From positions 1 through 64,000 of the forward strand of contig CAWGCA010000003.1 of the NCBI GenBank assembly GCA_963820955.1: a stretch of DNA of 64,000 nt, in the 5' to 3' direction. Positions within the stretch are counted from its first letter, which is position 1. Every line of letters begins with the position of its first letter. Shown here piece by piece: positions 44,793 through 53,586 of the stretch. Source of the stretch: CAWGCA01 sp963820955 (GTDB lineage Bacteria > Pseudomonadota > Gammaproteobacteria > Chromatiales > Chromatiaceae). Below the pieces are notes generated by a model, which was not told where the DNA came from, searched no databases, and saw only the letters and a program-made list of their open reading frames with translations. The translations under genes were made by a program, and so were the position numbers.

Positions 44793-45200
44793 ATGAATGA
44801 GTTTATTCAAATGGCTGCCAGTAATCTGGGTTTGTCAGAAGATTCTGCGCGGTCTGCGACGGACGGCCTTCTGCAATGGATCCAGAAACAGGTTGATGGA
44901 CAGGACGCCGACCAGTTAATGCAACAGCTTCATGGAAGTCAGAAGCTGCTTGAAAAGGCATCCAAAGGAACATCGATCCGCGGACTGAGGAGACTCGCCT
45001 CAAAAATCAACGCGATATTCGGGGGAAATATTGACGCGACAGCGGGTCTGATCGGGGTCTTGAGCAAAGCCGGATTGAGTGTAGAAAAGTTTGGCCCGTT
45101 TGCTAGCATTTTCGTGGATTTCCTGAAAAAAAATGCCGATATCGATCTTGTTGGCCGGGTGCTGGATCGGCTACCTGACCTGAAAAAGATAACAATCTAA
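44793..45200 (+). CDS. Small helical protein, DUF2780/VcgC-like (tentative)
   Basis: Start uncertain: ATG 44793 begins the part that looks conserved (MNEFIQMAASNLGLSEDSARSATDGLLQWIQKQVD); ATG 44724 or GTG 44652 would add an N-terminal stretch without ribosome site support. About 135 residues, helical, with Ala/Gly-rich turns (INAIFGGNIDATAGLIGVLSKAGLSVEKFGPFASIFVDFLKKN). Resembles the protein at 46546-46917 in layout (helix pairs with repeated small residues) and in pattern FVDFLKKN/AMNFLKNN, so the two may be paralogous. Function unknown. Confidence 0.6.
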   Translation: MNEFIQMAASNLGLSEDSARSATDGLLQWIQKQVDGQDADQLMQQLHGSQKLLEKASKGTSIRGLRRLASKINAIFGGNIDATAGLIGVLSKAGLSVEKFGPFASIFVDFLKKNADIDLVGRVLDRLPDLKKITI

Positions 45201-45671
45201 GGGCTCAAGCATATCGCCGTTACGCTAGTACCTGCTAACACTATGCGGTAAATACCGAGAACATCGTTAGGAAAGCTACCTAGACCAGGCCGGAAATCAC
45301 GGGGCTGCGGTCCACAACGCGGTATTCACAGAGTGTCTCCCGAATCCCGTCCTGAATTTTGCCGGAGTTTCCGGCATGACGGGATACTGGCCTGCAGCCT
45401 ATCTTTTGCCTATTTGATACCTGCATCGAGACCGATACCGAAGACCATATAGATCGGACAGAATTCCCGCCCGGGATAGTTAGTGCTAATGCCACCGTGA
45501 GGCCCCACCTGTCAGGTGCTGTAAGGATTTCGACGGCTTCTTTACAACAACCAGAAGCTCAGTGACACACATGTTTACGTTCTTGTAGTAACCTTTCTAT
45601 ATGGAATATAAGTTTATTAGCGTATTATTGTTACGTACATGTCCACATTATCGGCAAAGGAGTACAGGTTG
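45201..45671. other. Intergenic region with gene remnant and palindrome
   Basis: No complete gene. On the minus strand a short frame ends at about 45415 in PGREFCPIYMVFGIGLDAGIK, which looks like the C-terminus of a lost protein (possibly a small YgaP-like domain, uncertain) but has no start. A nested palindrome lies at 45344-45385. A promoter-like TTGTAG/TATAAG pair (45583-45612) precedes the small ORF at 45672. Confidence 0.4.
45344..45385. repeat. REP-like nested palindrome
   Basis: Outer arms ATCCCGTC and GACGGGAT, inner arms GCCGG and CCGGC. The architecture and content match extragenic palindromic repeats of gammaproteobacteria. Only one copy was recognised in the window. Confidence 0.5.
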
Positions 45672-45776
45672 ATGATTATCGATAATCTCACCGTGACTGC
45701 ATTGGTCATTGTAGTTCCTATCTTGGCTTTTCTACTCATATCATCAGGTTGTTGCGACTGGCGTAATAAGAAGTAG
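45672..45776 (+). CDS. Small single-helix membrane protein (34 residues)
   Basis: ATG 45672 sits nine bases after a perfect AAAGGAG; the frame ends in TAG at 45774-45776. The product is MIIDNLTVTA, then a 15-residue hydrophobic run (LVIVVPILAFLLISS), then GCCDWRNKK with a positive tail. This N-acidic, hydrophobic, C-basic pattern fits a single-pass inner-membrane microprotein with the C-terminus inside. The neighbours (YegP, DUF2780-like, MscL) are envelope or stress genes. No family recognised; the ribosome site is the main support. Confidence 0.6.
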   Translation: MIIDNLTVTALVIVVPILAFLLISSGCCDWRNKK

Positions 45777-46060
45777 ATGTGGCGACGATTACCCACAGCG
45801 AACGCAGAGGAGGAGCATCGCTGAAATAGCAACCTGATGGATGTCTTGGATTCTCTGGGCCCTTGGTGTGATGTAATGACTTTCCAACCAGTTGCGCTAC
45901 TTTGCCACCTCTGGCAATTGCGGAGAATCACGGGTATCCAGAAAATGTTTTGTGAACATTTGTTACGGGTGGTCTCAACGGATTGTTCACCGCAATCGTC
46001 GGATTTATAGTCATAACTCCATAGTTACGTTAAATCACTCATTAGTCGGAGAACGAGTAG

Positions 46061-46495
46061 ATGTTAGAAGAATTCAAAAAATTCGCCATGCGGGGCAATG
46101 TTGTGGACATGGCGGTCGGTATCATCATCGGGGCAGCGTTTGGAAAAATCGTCACCTCACTGGTGAATGATGTGATCATGCCGCCAATCGGGAAGTTGAT
46201 GGGAAATGTCGATTTTTCCAGTTTGTTCATCAATCTCGGTGATGTACCCTACGAAACGCTGGTCGCCGCCCAAGAAGCCGGCGCACCCACTATCAATTAT
46301 GGTTCATTCGTCAATACCGTTCTGGATTTCATTATTGTCGCCTTTGCCATCTTCATGGCCATTAAGGCAATGAACTCTCTTAAAAAGAAAGAAGAGAACG
46401 CACCCAAGGCACCTGACAGCAAGGAATGCCCTGAGTGTCTTTCGGAAATCCCCATTGCCGCTAAGCGCTGCAAGTTCTGTGCTTCCCAAGTGTAG
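46061..46495 (+). CDS. mscL: Large-conductance mechanosensitive channel MscL with C-terminal zinc ribbon
   Basis: A 144-residue homopentameric osmotic safety valve. The N-terminus LEEFKKFAMRGNVVDMAVGIIIGAAFGKIVTSLVNDVIMPPIGKLMG is the signature helix and TM1; TM2 is VLDFIIVAFAIFMAIKAMNSL. The C-terminus carries an extra treble-clef ribbon, CPECLSEIPIAAKRCKFC, seen in a subset of proteobacterial and cyanobacterial MscL. Preceded by GGAGAACGAG. Confidence 0.95.
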   Translation: MLEEFKKFAMRGNVVDMAVGIIIGAAFGKIVTSLVNDVIMPPIGKLMGNVDFSSLFINLGDVPYETLVAAQEAGAPTINYGSFVNTVLDFIIVAFAIFMAIKAMNSLKKKEENAPKAPDSKECPECLSEIPIAAKRCKFCASQV

Positions 46496-46545
46496 TCGGA
46501 CAGATGGCTAGCTGGGCCAATTGAGCCCATTTAAGGAGATTTCAT

Positions 46546-46917
46546 ATGGACTTCATCGAAGAGTTTATCGGTAGCCAAGGTACCGGCCTGATCGACCAAC
46601 TAACCGGCAGCGGTTTCGGGATAGAGCAGGCAGAAAAGTTTCTTCCGGAAGCAGGCGAAAGCATTATCGGCGCTATGAAAGGCATGGATGTGCAATCACT
46701 GCTCGATTCCAGCATATCTGAACAGACATCAAGCCTGCTTGGCAATATTGATGTGACCAGCCTCGCGTCGCGTGTGGGTGTCGATACCAGTCTCGCCCAT
46801 GGCGGGTTGGAAAAGCTCATCCCAGTCGCAATGAATTTCCTAAAGAACAATGAAGCGGCTGCCGGATTCCTCGGTCTTGGAAGCCTGGCAGGAATGGCAA
46901 AGGGATTGTTTAACTGA
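46546..46917 (+). CDS. Small helical protein, DUF2780-like (tentative)
   Basis: A 123-residue protein with GGAG upstream of the ATG at 46546. Acidic helices with repeated Gly/Leu/Ser pairs: GLIDQLTGSGFGIEQAEKFLPEAGESIIGAMKGMD, LLGNIDVTSLASRVGVD, LIPVAMNFLKNN and a C-terminal GFLGLGSLAGMAKGLF. No catalytic motif. Paralog-like to 44793-45200. Located 50 bases after mscL and probably co-transcribed. Confidence 0.7.
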   Translation: MDFIEEFIGSQGTGLIDQLTGSGFGIEQAEKFLPEAGESIIGAMKGMDVQSLLDSSISEQTSSLLGNIDVTSLASRVGVDTSLAHGGLEKLIPVAMNFLKNNEAAAGFLGLGSLAGMAKGLFN

Positions 46918-46957
46918 GTTATTGTTTTAGAGCGTCAATCTATGTCTGCGCTGGGAA

Positions 46958-46990
46958 GTCGATGGCGAATCAAACCCACACGCCATCGAC
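46958..46990. terminator. Intrinsic terminator-like hairpin
   Basis: Ten-base perfect arms GTCGATGGCG and CGCCATCGAC, 13-base loop, then TCCTTTCT. Follows the 46546-46917 gene by 40 bases. Confidence 0.75.
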
Positions 46991-47068
46991 TCCTTTCTAC
47001 CAGTTGGACAGCGCTTTGATCTCTAATCGCCGATGTGTTTTTCTCGCCATGCCTGCCGCTCGTCGAAT

Positions 47069-47875
47069 CTATACCGGTACACGCTCAGTATCTTCGGCAA
47101 CGAGATCACGATAGGCATGCCAGGTGGCATGTCCTACCAGCGGCATAGTAATCAGCAGTCCGATATAGAAGGTTATTATTCCGATACCCACGAACATCGC
47201 GATCAGCGAGGCCCAGAGCAGCATCGGCCGCCAGTTCATCCGGGCCGCAGAGAAGCTGGTCTGCATTGCGGTCATCACATCGATCTTTCGATCGATCAGC
47301 AGGGGTACGGTAATTACGCTGATAGCGAAGGTGTACAGGGCGATCACACCTCCGGCAAAAATCCCTGCAAAGAGAAACAGAGGGCTATCGCCCGAGAGAA
47401 AGACAACCGGGATAAAATTTTCCCAGGTGGGGATAGGTTTGTCGAAAAATAGCACAAATACCAAATTGGCCATCAATATCCAGACCAGAAGCATCATTAA
47501 AAGAACCAGCCCCATGGCCGAGATATGGACCGGGTTCGATCTCCAGGCCTGTTGGGCCTGACAGAACTCGACCTTTATCCCCCGCTCGATGGAACGGCTC
47601 ACGCCGTACAGCCCGATACCCAACAGCGGCGCCACCAAAAAAAAACCGGCTGCCAGGGGGGGCACCAGAAAAAAGAACGCCCCGTTCAGCAGCCCCAATG
47701 TCAGCAGATAGCTGACCAGTACGAAAATGAAACCGTAGCTGATACTGAATCTCGGCGCCTGCGCCAAGTCCCTCCATCCAGCCGCGAGCCACTTCCAGGG
47801 CTCATCCATAGTGATTTTGTTAACTATGGGCCTGATGGGCTGGGATATGTCTTCTGCTACGGGTGTTTCGCTCAT
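47069..47875 (-). CDS. DUF2189 family membrane protein
   Basis: A 268-residue inner-membrane protein with about six helices. Diagnostic region: GWRDLAQAPRFSISYGFIFVLVSYLL, PLAAGFFLVAPLLGIGLYGVSRSIERG, and the conserved LIDRKIDVMTAMQTSFSAARMNWRPMLLWASLI. The family commonly accompanies cytochrome oxidase assembly genes in proteobacteria; here it is the last gene of a leftward run with ctaA and SCO. Function unknown. Confidence 0.85.
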   Translation of the reverse strand: MSETPVAEDISQPIRPIVNKITMDEPWKWLAAGWRDLAQAPRFSISYGFIFVLVSYLLTLGLLNGAFFFLVPPLAAGFFLVAPLLGIGLYGVSRSIERGIKVEFCQAQQAWRSNPVHISAMGLVLLMMLLVWILMANLVFVLFFDKPIPTWENFIPVVFLSGDSPLFLFAGIFAGGVIALYTFAISVITVPLLIDRKIDVMTAMQTSFSAARMNWRPMLLWASLIAMFVGIGIITFYIGLLITMPLVGHATWHAYRDLVAEDTERVPV

Positions 47876-47931
47876 GCTTTTCCTATTCCTAATGATGATT
47901 TTTCAGTGCCGTATAAACTGGAGCTCATGGA

Positions 47932-48588
47932 CTATGGATGGTAGCTCCGCTCGATATTTTGAAAGTCTGCGGCCATCGCCTGGGCATCGTGGGGCGCGCT
48001 GAATACCGCATGCAACCGTCCCTTGGGGTCCGTCAACACAATGGAAGCTGAGTGATCGACCAGATAATCCAGAGCACTCTCCTCATCCTTGACCTTTCTA
48101 TAGAGTATACCCAGTTGCCCCGTCAATTGCTGCAGATCGGCCTCCGGCCCGGTAGCCCCAATAAACTCAGGATTGAAATAGGGTACATAGGTCGCCAGAC
48201 GATCCAGCGAATCCCTATCCGGATCGACGGAAACAAAGACAAACTCCGGTTTGGACCCCTGGCCATTCTGGATCAAAAGATCCGCGGTTTGACTGAGCAC
48301 CGACAAGGTAGTGGGGCAGATGTCCGGACAGTGCGTATATCCGAAGGCGATAAAGGTCCAGTTCTCCCGGAGGCTGTCATGTGAAAAGCTGTCGCCCGTG
48401 TGGCGGGACAAGGAAAAGGGTTTCAGTGCTCTTGGATTTGGAATCACGGTGGCGCTGATCGAGATAGACTGCGTACTCTCCTTGGGTATACCGAATTCAT
48501 GGAACCCTGCCCAGACACCAAGAACCAGGGCGGATATCGCGATAACAGGGAGGAGCCAGATAAAAACCGGATGAACCGAAGACTTCAT
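47932..48588 (-). CDS. SCO1/SenC family copper chaperone
   Basis: A 218-residue thioredoxin-fold protein with one N-terminal membrane anchor (about 8-27), periplasmic thereafter. Cu-binding C87 and C91 in HCPDICPT, with the third ligand His in DYLVDHSAS. Delivers copper to the CuA site of oxidase subunit II. Starts on the ATGA that also ends the ctaA gene (4-base overlap), so is translationally coupled to it. Confidence 0.92.
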   Translation of the reverse strand: MKSSVHPVFIWLLPVIAISALVLGVWAGFHEFGIPKESTQSISISATVIPNPRALKPFSLSRHTGDSFSHDSLRENWTFIAFGYTHCPDICPTTLSVLSQTADLLIQNGQGSKPEFVFVSVDPDRDSLDRLATYVPYFNPEFIGATGPEADLQQLTGQLGILYRKVKDEESALDYLVDHSASIVLTDPKGRLHAVFSAPHDAQAMAADFQNIERSYHP

Positions 48589-49642
48589 GAAACTTCCTTG
48601 GATGGATCTACAGACAGGTTGAGGGCTGTTTCAGATAAGCGCCCGACAGGCGTCAGCAGATGCACAAGCGTCAGCAGGACAAGAAGCAAAAGAACCGCAC
48701 CGCCATTGTGCGCAATGGCCACTGGCAGCGGCAGATGACCGAGTACATTTGCGATACCCAGGCCCAGCTGCAGGGTCAATACCAGCACTAGGGCGAAGGC
48801 GACATTGCGCTGAGGCGATGGGCCGGTGTAACGCGCAATCTTCCATCCCAGCAAACCGATATAGATCGTAACGAACAGTGCACCCAGACGATGAGTAATA
48901 TGGATGGCGGTGCGGGCGGCACTGTCCAGGACACCGTATTCGTAATTTATACCCAGGCCACGCCATAATACGAACGCCTGGTTGAAATCAACTGGCGGAA
49001 GCCATTGCCCGTCATAGCAGGTGGGAAACTCAGTACAGCCGAGGGCCGCATAGTTGGAACTGGTCCACCCCCCAGGCTGATCTGGGCAAAGAGTAAAATA
49101 ACCCCAAACCAGGCCCATGGCAGCAGATGGGCGGTCGCCGCCCTCGACCTTCGGTCAAAGAATCGACCCTGACGCAGGGTGAGCCACCAGGCCAAGGCCA
49201 CGATGGACACGCCCCCGAGCAGGTGCGCGGTCACCACCGCCGGTTTTACCAGCAGGGTCACCGTCCACATCCCAAGCAGGGCCTGGAACAACACCAGCAC
49301 CGAAAGGAGCATGGGGATGGCGACCAATTGCCCTGGGATCCGGCGTCGATACCAGGCCCAGATGGTCAAGCCCAGAATGACCAGCCCCAGGGTTCCAGCA
49401 AAATAACGGTGCAGCATCTCCTTCCATGCCTTGGCGGCATCAACCGGACGCTGGGGGAAAGCGGCATTGGCCCCTTCTATTGCCACCTCGGTGGCGGGGA
49501 CCTGCAGACTGCCGTAACACCCGGGCCAGTCGGGGCACCCCAGGCCGGCATCCGACAGACGCACATAGGCACCCAGCATTACAACACCCAGTGCCAGCAA
49601 CGTGGTACTAAGAGACAGCCACACAAAACCGGATCGTTTCAC
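48585..49642 (-). pseudogene. ctaA: Heme A synthase CtaA/COX15, broken by a frameshift
   Basis: Converts heme O to heme A for the caa3 oxidase. Two overlapping frames together make one full-length CtaA. The N-terminal piece starts at GTG 49642 (KRSGFVWLSLSTTLLALGVVMLGAYVRLSDAGLGCPDWPGC) and holds the first His motifs (MLHRYFAGTL, TAHLLGG). At a run of six G (complement of 49068-49073) the frame is lost: FAQISLGG continues as GPVPTMRPS instead of WTSSNYAALGCTEFPTC in the other frame, which then holds AIHITHRLGA and AHNGGAVLL. One missing G would explain it. It is either a sequencing error or a true mutation; the oxidase genes around it are all intact, which favours error. Confidence 0.85.
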
Positions 49643-49703
49643 CTGCTGTTTTTCCCTACAATGCCAGCTATCGATCGAATTTCCCCAGTGGAGAGGAACA
49701 ATT

Positions 49704-51074
49704 TTGAAAGCGGCAATTGAAACCACCGGACAGTCGATGTTCCAACTCTACATAACCCGGGATACGGAACGCAAACTGGCCACGGCCTGGTTGATGCTCG
49801 GCCTGTCCGCACTTGCGCTGGCGGGTCTGTTTGCGATTATGCTGGTATTGTCCCGTACTCCGGGTGTCCAGAACTTCTTTCCCTGGCTGGATTTTTTTCA
49901 TACCGCTCTGGTGGTGCATGTAGACCTGTCGGTACTGATCTGGTTCCTCGCCTTTGCCGGAGTATTCTGGAATTTTCAGGCCGATAGTCACCGGCGACTG
50001 CGCTGGTTCGCTTTCGCGCTGGCCTCCACCGGCACTCTGGTGATCGCTGCCTCCCCGTTCACCGGGGCCGGCGATCCGTTGATGAACAACTATATTCCGG
50101 TACTGCGCCAACCCCTGTTCCTGCTGGGCCTCGGGGTGTTTGGATTGGGGATATCCCTGCAGGTCCTGCTCAGTCTGACAGAATTTCTGACCCAGCGGTT
50201 TTCCAAGCAGAGCGTTGCCAGCATTGGTGCAGCAACCGCTGCCGTTGCCTGTGCTGTGGCCCTGATATCGCTGATCTGGTCGTTTATCCAGATCGGCGAC
50301 AGACTCAATGGTCAGGGGTTTTTCGAGTTCCTGTTCTGGGGCAGCGGCCACACCCTGCAGTTCGCCTACACCCAGATGATGCTGGTAGCCTGGCTCTGGA
50401 TGGCACAGGCAACCGGCATTCGTCTGGGAACTGCTGCAACCCGCCCTGTCATGATCATCCTTCTGCTCGGCGTAGTCCCGGTGTTGTCGGTACCCATTAT
50501 CCATCTGGCCCATGACGTGGTTTCCGCCGAATCCCGCCTGGCCTTTACCCGACTCATGCAGTGGGGGGGGGGCATTGCGGCCATCCCGATCGGTTGTCTG
50601 ATCCTGTACCGTCTGTGGCAGAGTCCCGCTGCCGCTGCGGATCAGCGGCCGGTTCGAAGGGCGCTGCTCATGTCGATATTGCTGTTTGCATCCGGTGGAC
50701 TCATTGGCTGGCTCATCAGCGGTTTGAATACCGTAATCCCCGCCCACTATCACGGCTCTATCGTGGGCGTAACCCTGGCCTTGATGGGACTGACCTATCA
50801 GCTGCTGCCATCGCTGGGATTTACCAAACCCGTAGGACGCATGGCGTCGATGCAACCCCTGGTATACGCCCTGGGGCAGCTGCTGCACGTAGGTGGCCTT
50901 GCGGTATCCGGGGCTATGGGCATACAACGCAAGACCGCCGGCGCTGCACAGGGGCTTGAGGACCTGCCCAGAATTGCAGCCATGGGAGTGATGGGGTTCG
51001 GCGGTCTGCTTGCTGTGATCGGGGGGATTCTGTTTGTCGTCGTCGTACTGCAAGCAATGTGGCGCAGGCCATAG
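49704..51074 (+). CDS. Divergent heme-copper oxidase subunit I-like membrane protein
   Basis: About 456 residues from a TTG at 49704 with GAGAGG upstream (ATG at 49737 is an alternative). Twelve hydrophobic helices. Helix II has VVHVDLSVLIWFLAFAG (a low-spin heme ligand position), a later helix GSGHTLQFAYTQMMLVAWLW matches the first CuB-ligand helix, and the penultimate region AHYHGSIVGVTLALMGL gives the HxH pair seen for both hemes. The HH dyad expected on the following helix is replaced by IHLAHDVV. A G10 run at 50563-50572 is in frame. Related proteins are annotated as cbb3-like subunit I; whether it binds CuB is doubtful. Divergent from ctaA in the middle of the oxidase cluster. Confidence 0.7.
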   Translation: MKAAIETTGQSMFQLYITRDTERKLATAWLMLGLSALALAGLFAIMLVLSRTPGVQNFFPWLDFFHTALVVHVDLSVLIWFLAFAGVFWNFQADSHRRLRWFAFALASTGTLVIAASPFTGAGDPLMNNYIPVLRQPLFLLGLGVFGLGISLQVLLSLTEFLTQRFSKQSVASIGAATAAVACAVALISLIWSFIQIGDRLNGQGFFEFLFWGSGHTLQFAYTQMMLVAWLWMAQATGIRLGTAATRPVMIILLLGVVPVLSVPIIHLAHDVVSAESRLAFTRLMQWGGGIAAIPIGCLILYRLWQSPAAAADQRPVRRALLMSILLFASGGLIGWLISGLNTVIPAHYHGSIVGVTLALMGLTYQLLPSLGFTKPVGRMASMQPLVYALGQLLHVGGLAVSGAMGIQRKTAGAAQGLEDLPRIAAMGVMGFGGLLAVIGGILFVVVVLQAMWRRP

Positions 51075-51202
51075 GTGTAATTCTTCCACCGCCGGGAGCG
51101 ATCTGGCGGTCTGTTCTACGCCGTCGGCAGGCTGGCCGCAATCCTGGTCGATGAATGTCTGGCTAAAATTCTGACCTGGCATACGAAAACAGACCCCGCT
51201 CG

Positions 51203-52123
51203 TCAACCGATCAGCGCCCGAATAACAATCCGTGCATAGTGATCCAGCAACAGAAATCCAAACAACAGACTCAGATAGAATATTGAGTAGCCGAAGGTCC
51301 GCATCGCATGCTCGTCGCCCTTGCCGCGATAGAGCACCACCGCATGATAGATAAAGCCGGCTCCCAGCGCCACGGCACCGCTGAGATAGATCAAGCCACT
51401 CATACGCGTAATAAACGGCAGTAGAGACACCGCCAGCAGCATCACCGTATAGAGTAGGATCTGCAACTTGGTGAAGGCGATTCCATGGGTTACCGGCAGC
51501 ATCGGTAGACCCGCCCTCGCATAGTCGTCGCGCCGGCGGATTGCCAGGGACCAGAAATGGGGGGGGGTCCAGACAAAAATCAGGAGCAGCAGGAGCATCG
51601 CATCCTGGTGTATTTCGCCGGTCACCGCGGTCCAGCCCAACAGTGGCGGTGCTGCACCGGCAAGGCCACCCCAGACGATATTCTGCGGCGTACTGCGTTT
51701 CAGAAAAACAGTGTAGATGACCGCATATCCGATGAGTGCGATAAAGGTGAGCACCGCGGTCAGCAAATTCACCAGCGAAGCCAGCATTATCATAGACGCC
51801 AGGGTGAGCAGCAGCGCAAAAATCAATGCGTGTGGCGTATCCATCCGGCCCGAGGGAATAGGCCGCTTGGATGTGCGCTCCATAACCGCATCGATACGCT
51901 GGTCCACCACGTGATTTATGACAGCGCCGGCGGCGGCACCCAGTCCGATTCCCAGCAGGCCAAAGACCATATTCTGCCAGGGTATGGCGCCGGGGGATGA
52001 GAGCAACATACCCACCAGGGCCGTAAACAAAATGAGCGCCACTACTTTCGGTTTTGTCAGCTCATAGTAGCGCTGCCACTGGACCTTCTGTTGTGTACGG
52101 ACTGCGATTTCACCGATGGCCAT
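51203..52123 (-). CDS. cyoE: Protoheme IX farnesyltransferase (heme O synthase)
   Basis: Inner-membrane UbiA-family prenyltransferase that makes heme O from heme B. Start ATG 52123, with AAAAGG eight bases upstream; a GTG three codons earlier is less likely. About 306 residues. Signature: YYELTKPKVVALILFTALVGM, the metal-prenyl site NHVVDQRIDAVMERTSKRP, and DDYARAGLPMLPVTHG for the second aspartate-rich motif. Starts 14 bases inside the end of the SCO-like gene. A C9 run in WTPPHFW is in frame. Confidence 0.95.
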   Translation of the reverse strand: MAIGEIAVRTQQKVQWQRYYELTKPKVVALILFTALVGMLLSSPGAIPWQNMVFGLLGIGLGAAAGAVINHVVDQRIDAVMERTSKRPIPSGRMDTPHALIFALLLTLASMIMLASLVNLLTAVLTFIALIGYAVIYTVFLKRSTPQNIVWGGLAGAAPPLLGWTAVTGEIHQDAMLLLLLIFVWTPPHFWSLAIRRRDDYARAGLPMLPVTHGIAFTKLQILLYTVMLLAVSLLPFITRMSGLIYLSGAVALGAGFIYHAVVLYRGKGDEHAMRTFGYSIFYLSLLFGFLLLDHYARIVIRALIG

Positions 52124-52745
52124 ATTGCGCACCTTTTACCCAGCTTTTCGAAGCCTTCATCAGTCTCTCCAGATCTTCCAGGATCTCTTTGGCGCTGGTA
52201 TCCGGATGGTACTGCATCATCAGGTTGCCACGCGGATCGATGATGAAAACGTTATTGACCGATTCCACCCCATGCTCCTGCGTCGCAGAGAGAACCTGCA
52301 ACAGTTGGTCGCTGGCCAGGGTGATATGTGTCCCGGGAACACTCCCGTTCAGAGCCAGCACCGACGGCATTACCTGCTCCCCCTGCAACACCAGCAGCCG
52401 TTCCAGTCTGCTCCCGTTTTCCGCCAGCGCCTTCTGTATCTGCCTGGCCTCTGCGGTCCTGCCACGACAAGCGGCGTCACAGTTTCCGCTGCCCAGTATG
52501 AGAAGCGTCCAATTCGGCCGCAGCGAACTCAGATCCAGACTCGTACCCTGCGCAGTGGCGAGGCTTATCTCCGTGACGCTTATCACCGGCACAATCAATT
52601 GGCCATTATTAGAACGGCCCTGAGGCAGCATTTCCGGATTCAGATAATAGAACCAGGCCGCCATCGCCGGTAAAGCGAACAATATCATCAGTATCCACAT
52701 GGGTGCGGAACCATACTTGCGCTGCTGTTCAACTGTCTGGCTCAT
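52110..52745 (-). CDS. SCO-like thioredoxin-fold oxidase assembly protein
   Basis: About 211 residues starting at ATG 52745. One N-terminal membrane helix (MWILMILFALPAMAAWFYYL), then a periplasmic thioredoxin-like domain: LSSLRPNWTLLILGSGNCDAACRGRTAEARQI, with CxxxC in place of the SCO CPxxC, and the later VNNVFIIDPRGNLMMQYHPD. Family proteins between SURF1 and CyoE in proteobacteria are thought to help oxidase maturation; the exact function is not known. It follows SURF1 by five bases and overlaps cyoE. Confidence 0.8.
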   Translation of the reverse strand: MSQTVEQQRKYGSAPMWILMILFALPAMAAWFYYLNPEMLPQGRSNNGQLIVPVISVTEISLATAQGTSLDLSSLRPNWTLLILGSGNCDAACRGRTAEARQIQKALAENGSRLERLLVLQGEQVMPSVLALNGSVPGTHITLASDQLLQVLSATQEHGVESVNNVFIIDPRGNLMMQYHPDTSAKEILEDLERLMKASKSWVKGAQYGHR

Positions 52746-52750
52746 GGCGC

Positions 52751-53485
52751 TCAACTATCGACTGTCGAAGGGTGACGAGAGATGGTCAGGGCCAGGTAAA
52801 CGATCAGCGCAATAAGCGCAAAGGCAAACCATTGAATTGCGTAGCCTATATGCATTCCATCGCTGGGCCTCGGTCTCGGCCAATGGCGGACAAAACCATG
52901 TTCGTTCCCCGGTGATTGAAGAATCACAAAACGTTCGACCGGGTAGTCAACACCACTGGCAAAACGCTCAACGGTCAGATAGGGCCAGCGAGCCGGCCAC
53001 TCCGGCAGGGCGCTCTCGGCACCCAGGGTTATCGCCGGCGCTTCCGGTATATCAACTGTCCCGCTTATCTCCACCAGGCCTACAGGCGTAGTAATCGGTG
53101 GCAACGAAATACCGTCCGTTGCCGTCGGCACCCAACCTCTATTGACTAAAACGCGAATTTCCGCCCCCTCTTCCTTCAGTGGTGTGACCACATGAAAACC
53201 ATTTTTATTTTGATGTTTTCTACCTTCAATAAATACCTGCTTCGCGGGCTCGAACTGCCCGCGCACTCTGACTTTTCGGTATTTCATTACCTTTTCACGA
53301 CTCTGTCGGGCATCCAACTCGATCTCCGTTTGTTGCGCTCTGAGCTCCAGCTCCGCGGCCAGGTCCCTCTTGTACTCAGCTCTTTCCAATTGCCAAAAGC
53401 CAAGCCACAGAAACAGAGATACCAGAAGCAGCAATGCCAATGTCGGCACCGTACGGGGACGGAAATAAAACGCGCCAAACCTCAT
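52751..53485 (-). CDS. SURF1 family cytochrome oxidase assembly protein
   Basis: A 244-residue protein with two membrane helices (about 12-31 and 218-238) flanking a periplasmic domain, the SURF1 design. Recognisable blocks: LGFWQLERAEYKRDL, KYRKVRVRGQFEPAKQVFIEGRKHQNKNGFHVVTPL, VLVNRGWVPT and HIGYAIQWFAFALIALIVYL. Helps insert heme A into oxidase subunit I. First gene of the SURF1 - SCO-like - cyoE run. Confidence 0.93.
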   Translation of the reverse strand: MRFGAFYFRPRTVPTLALLLLVSLFLWLGFWQLERAEYKRDLAAELELRAQQTEIELDARQSREKVMKYRKVRVRGQFEPAKQVFIEGRKHQNKNGFHVVTPLKEEGAEIRVLVNRGWVPTATDGISLPPITTPVGLVEISGTVDIPEAPAITLGAESALPEWPARWPYLTVERFASGVDYPVERFVILQSPGNEHGFVRHWPRPRPSDGMHIGYAIQWFAFALIALIVYLALTISRHPSTVDS

Positions 53486-53586
53486 TCCAGTGCTATAGTT
53501 TTGGGTAGCTATCCGTAAACCATGCTGTATTCCCCGACATCATTCTGGCCGCGCCGGATCAGGTCGATACCGCATAAGGAACCATT

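Noticed and set aside
45280..45495. 71-residue minus-strand frame in the gene-poor region
   Set aside because: No start or family support; the only protein-like part is in another frame and looks like a remnant.
49668..51206. 512-residue minus-strand open frame
   Set aside because: Shadow of the oxidase-like gene; composition Gln/His/Gly-rich with no domain.
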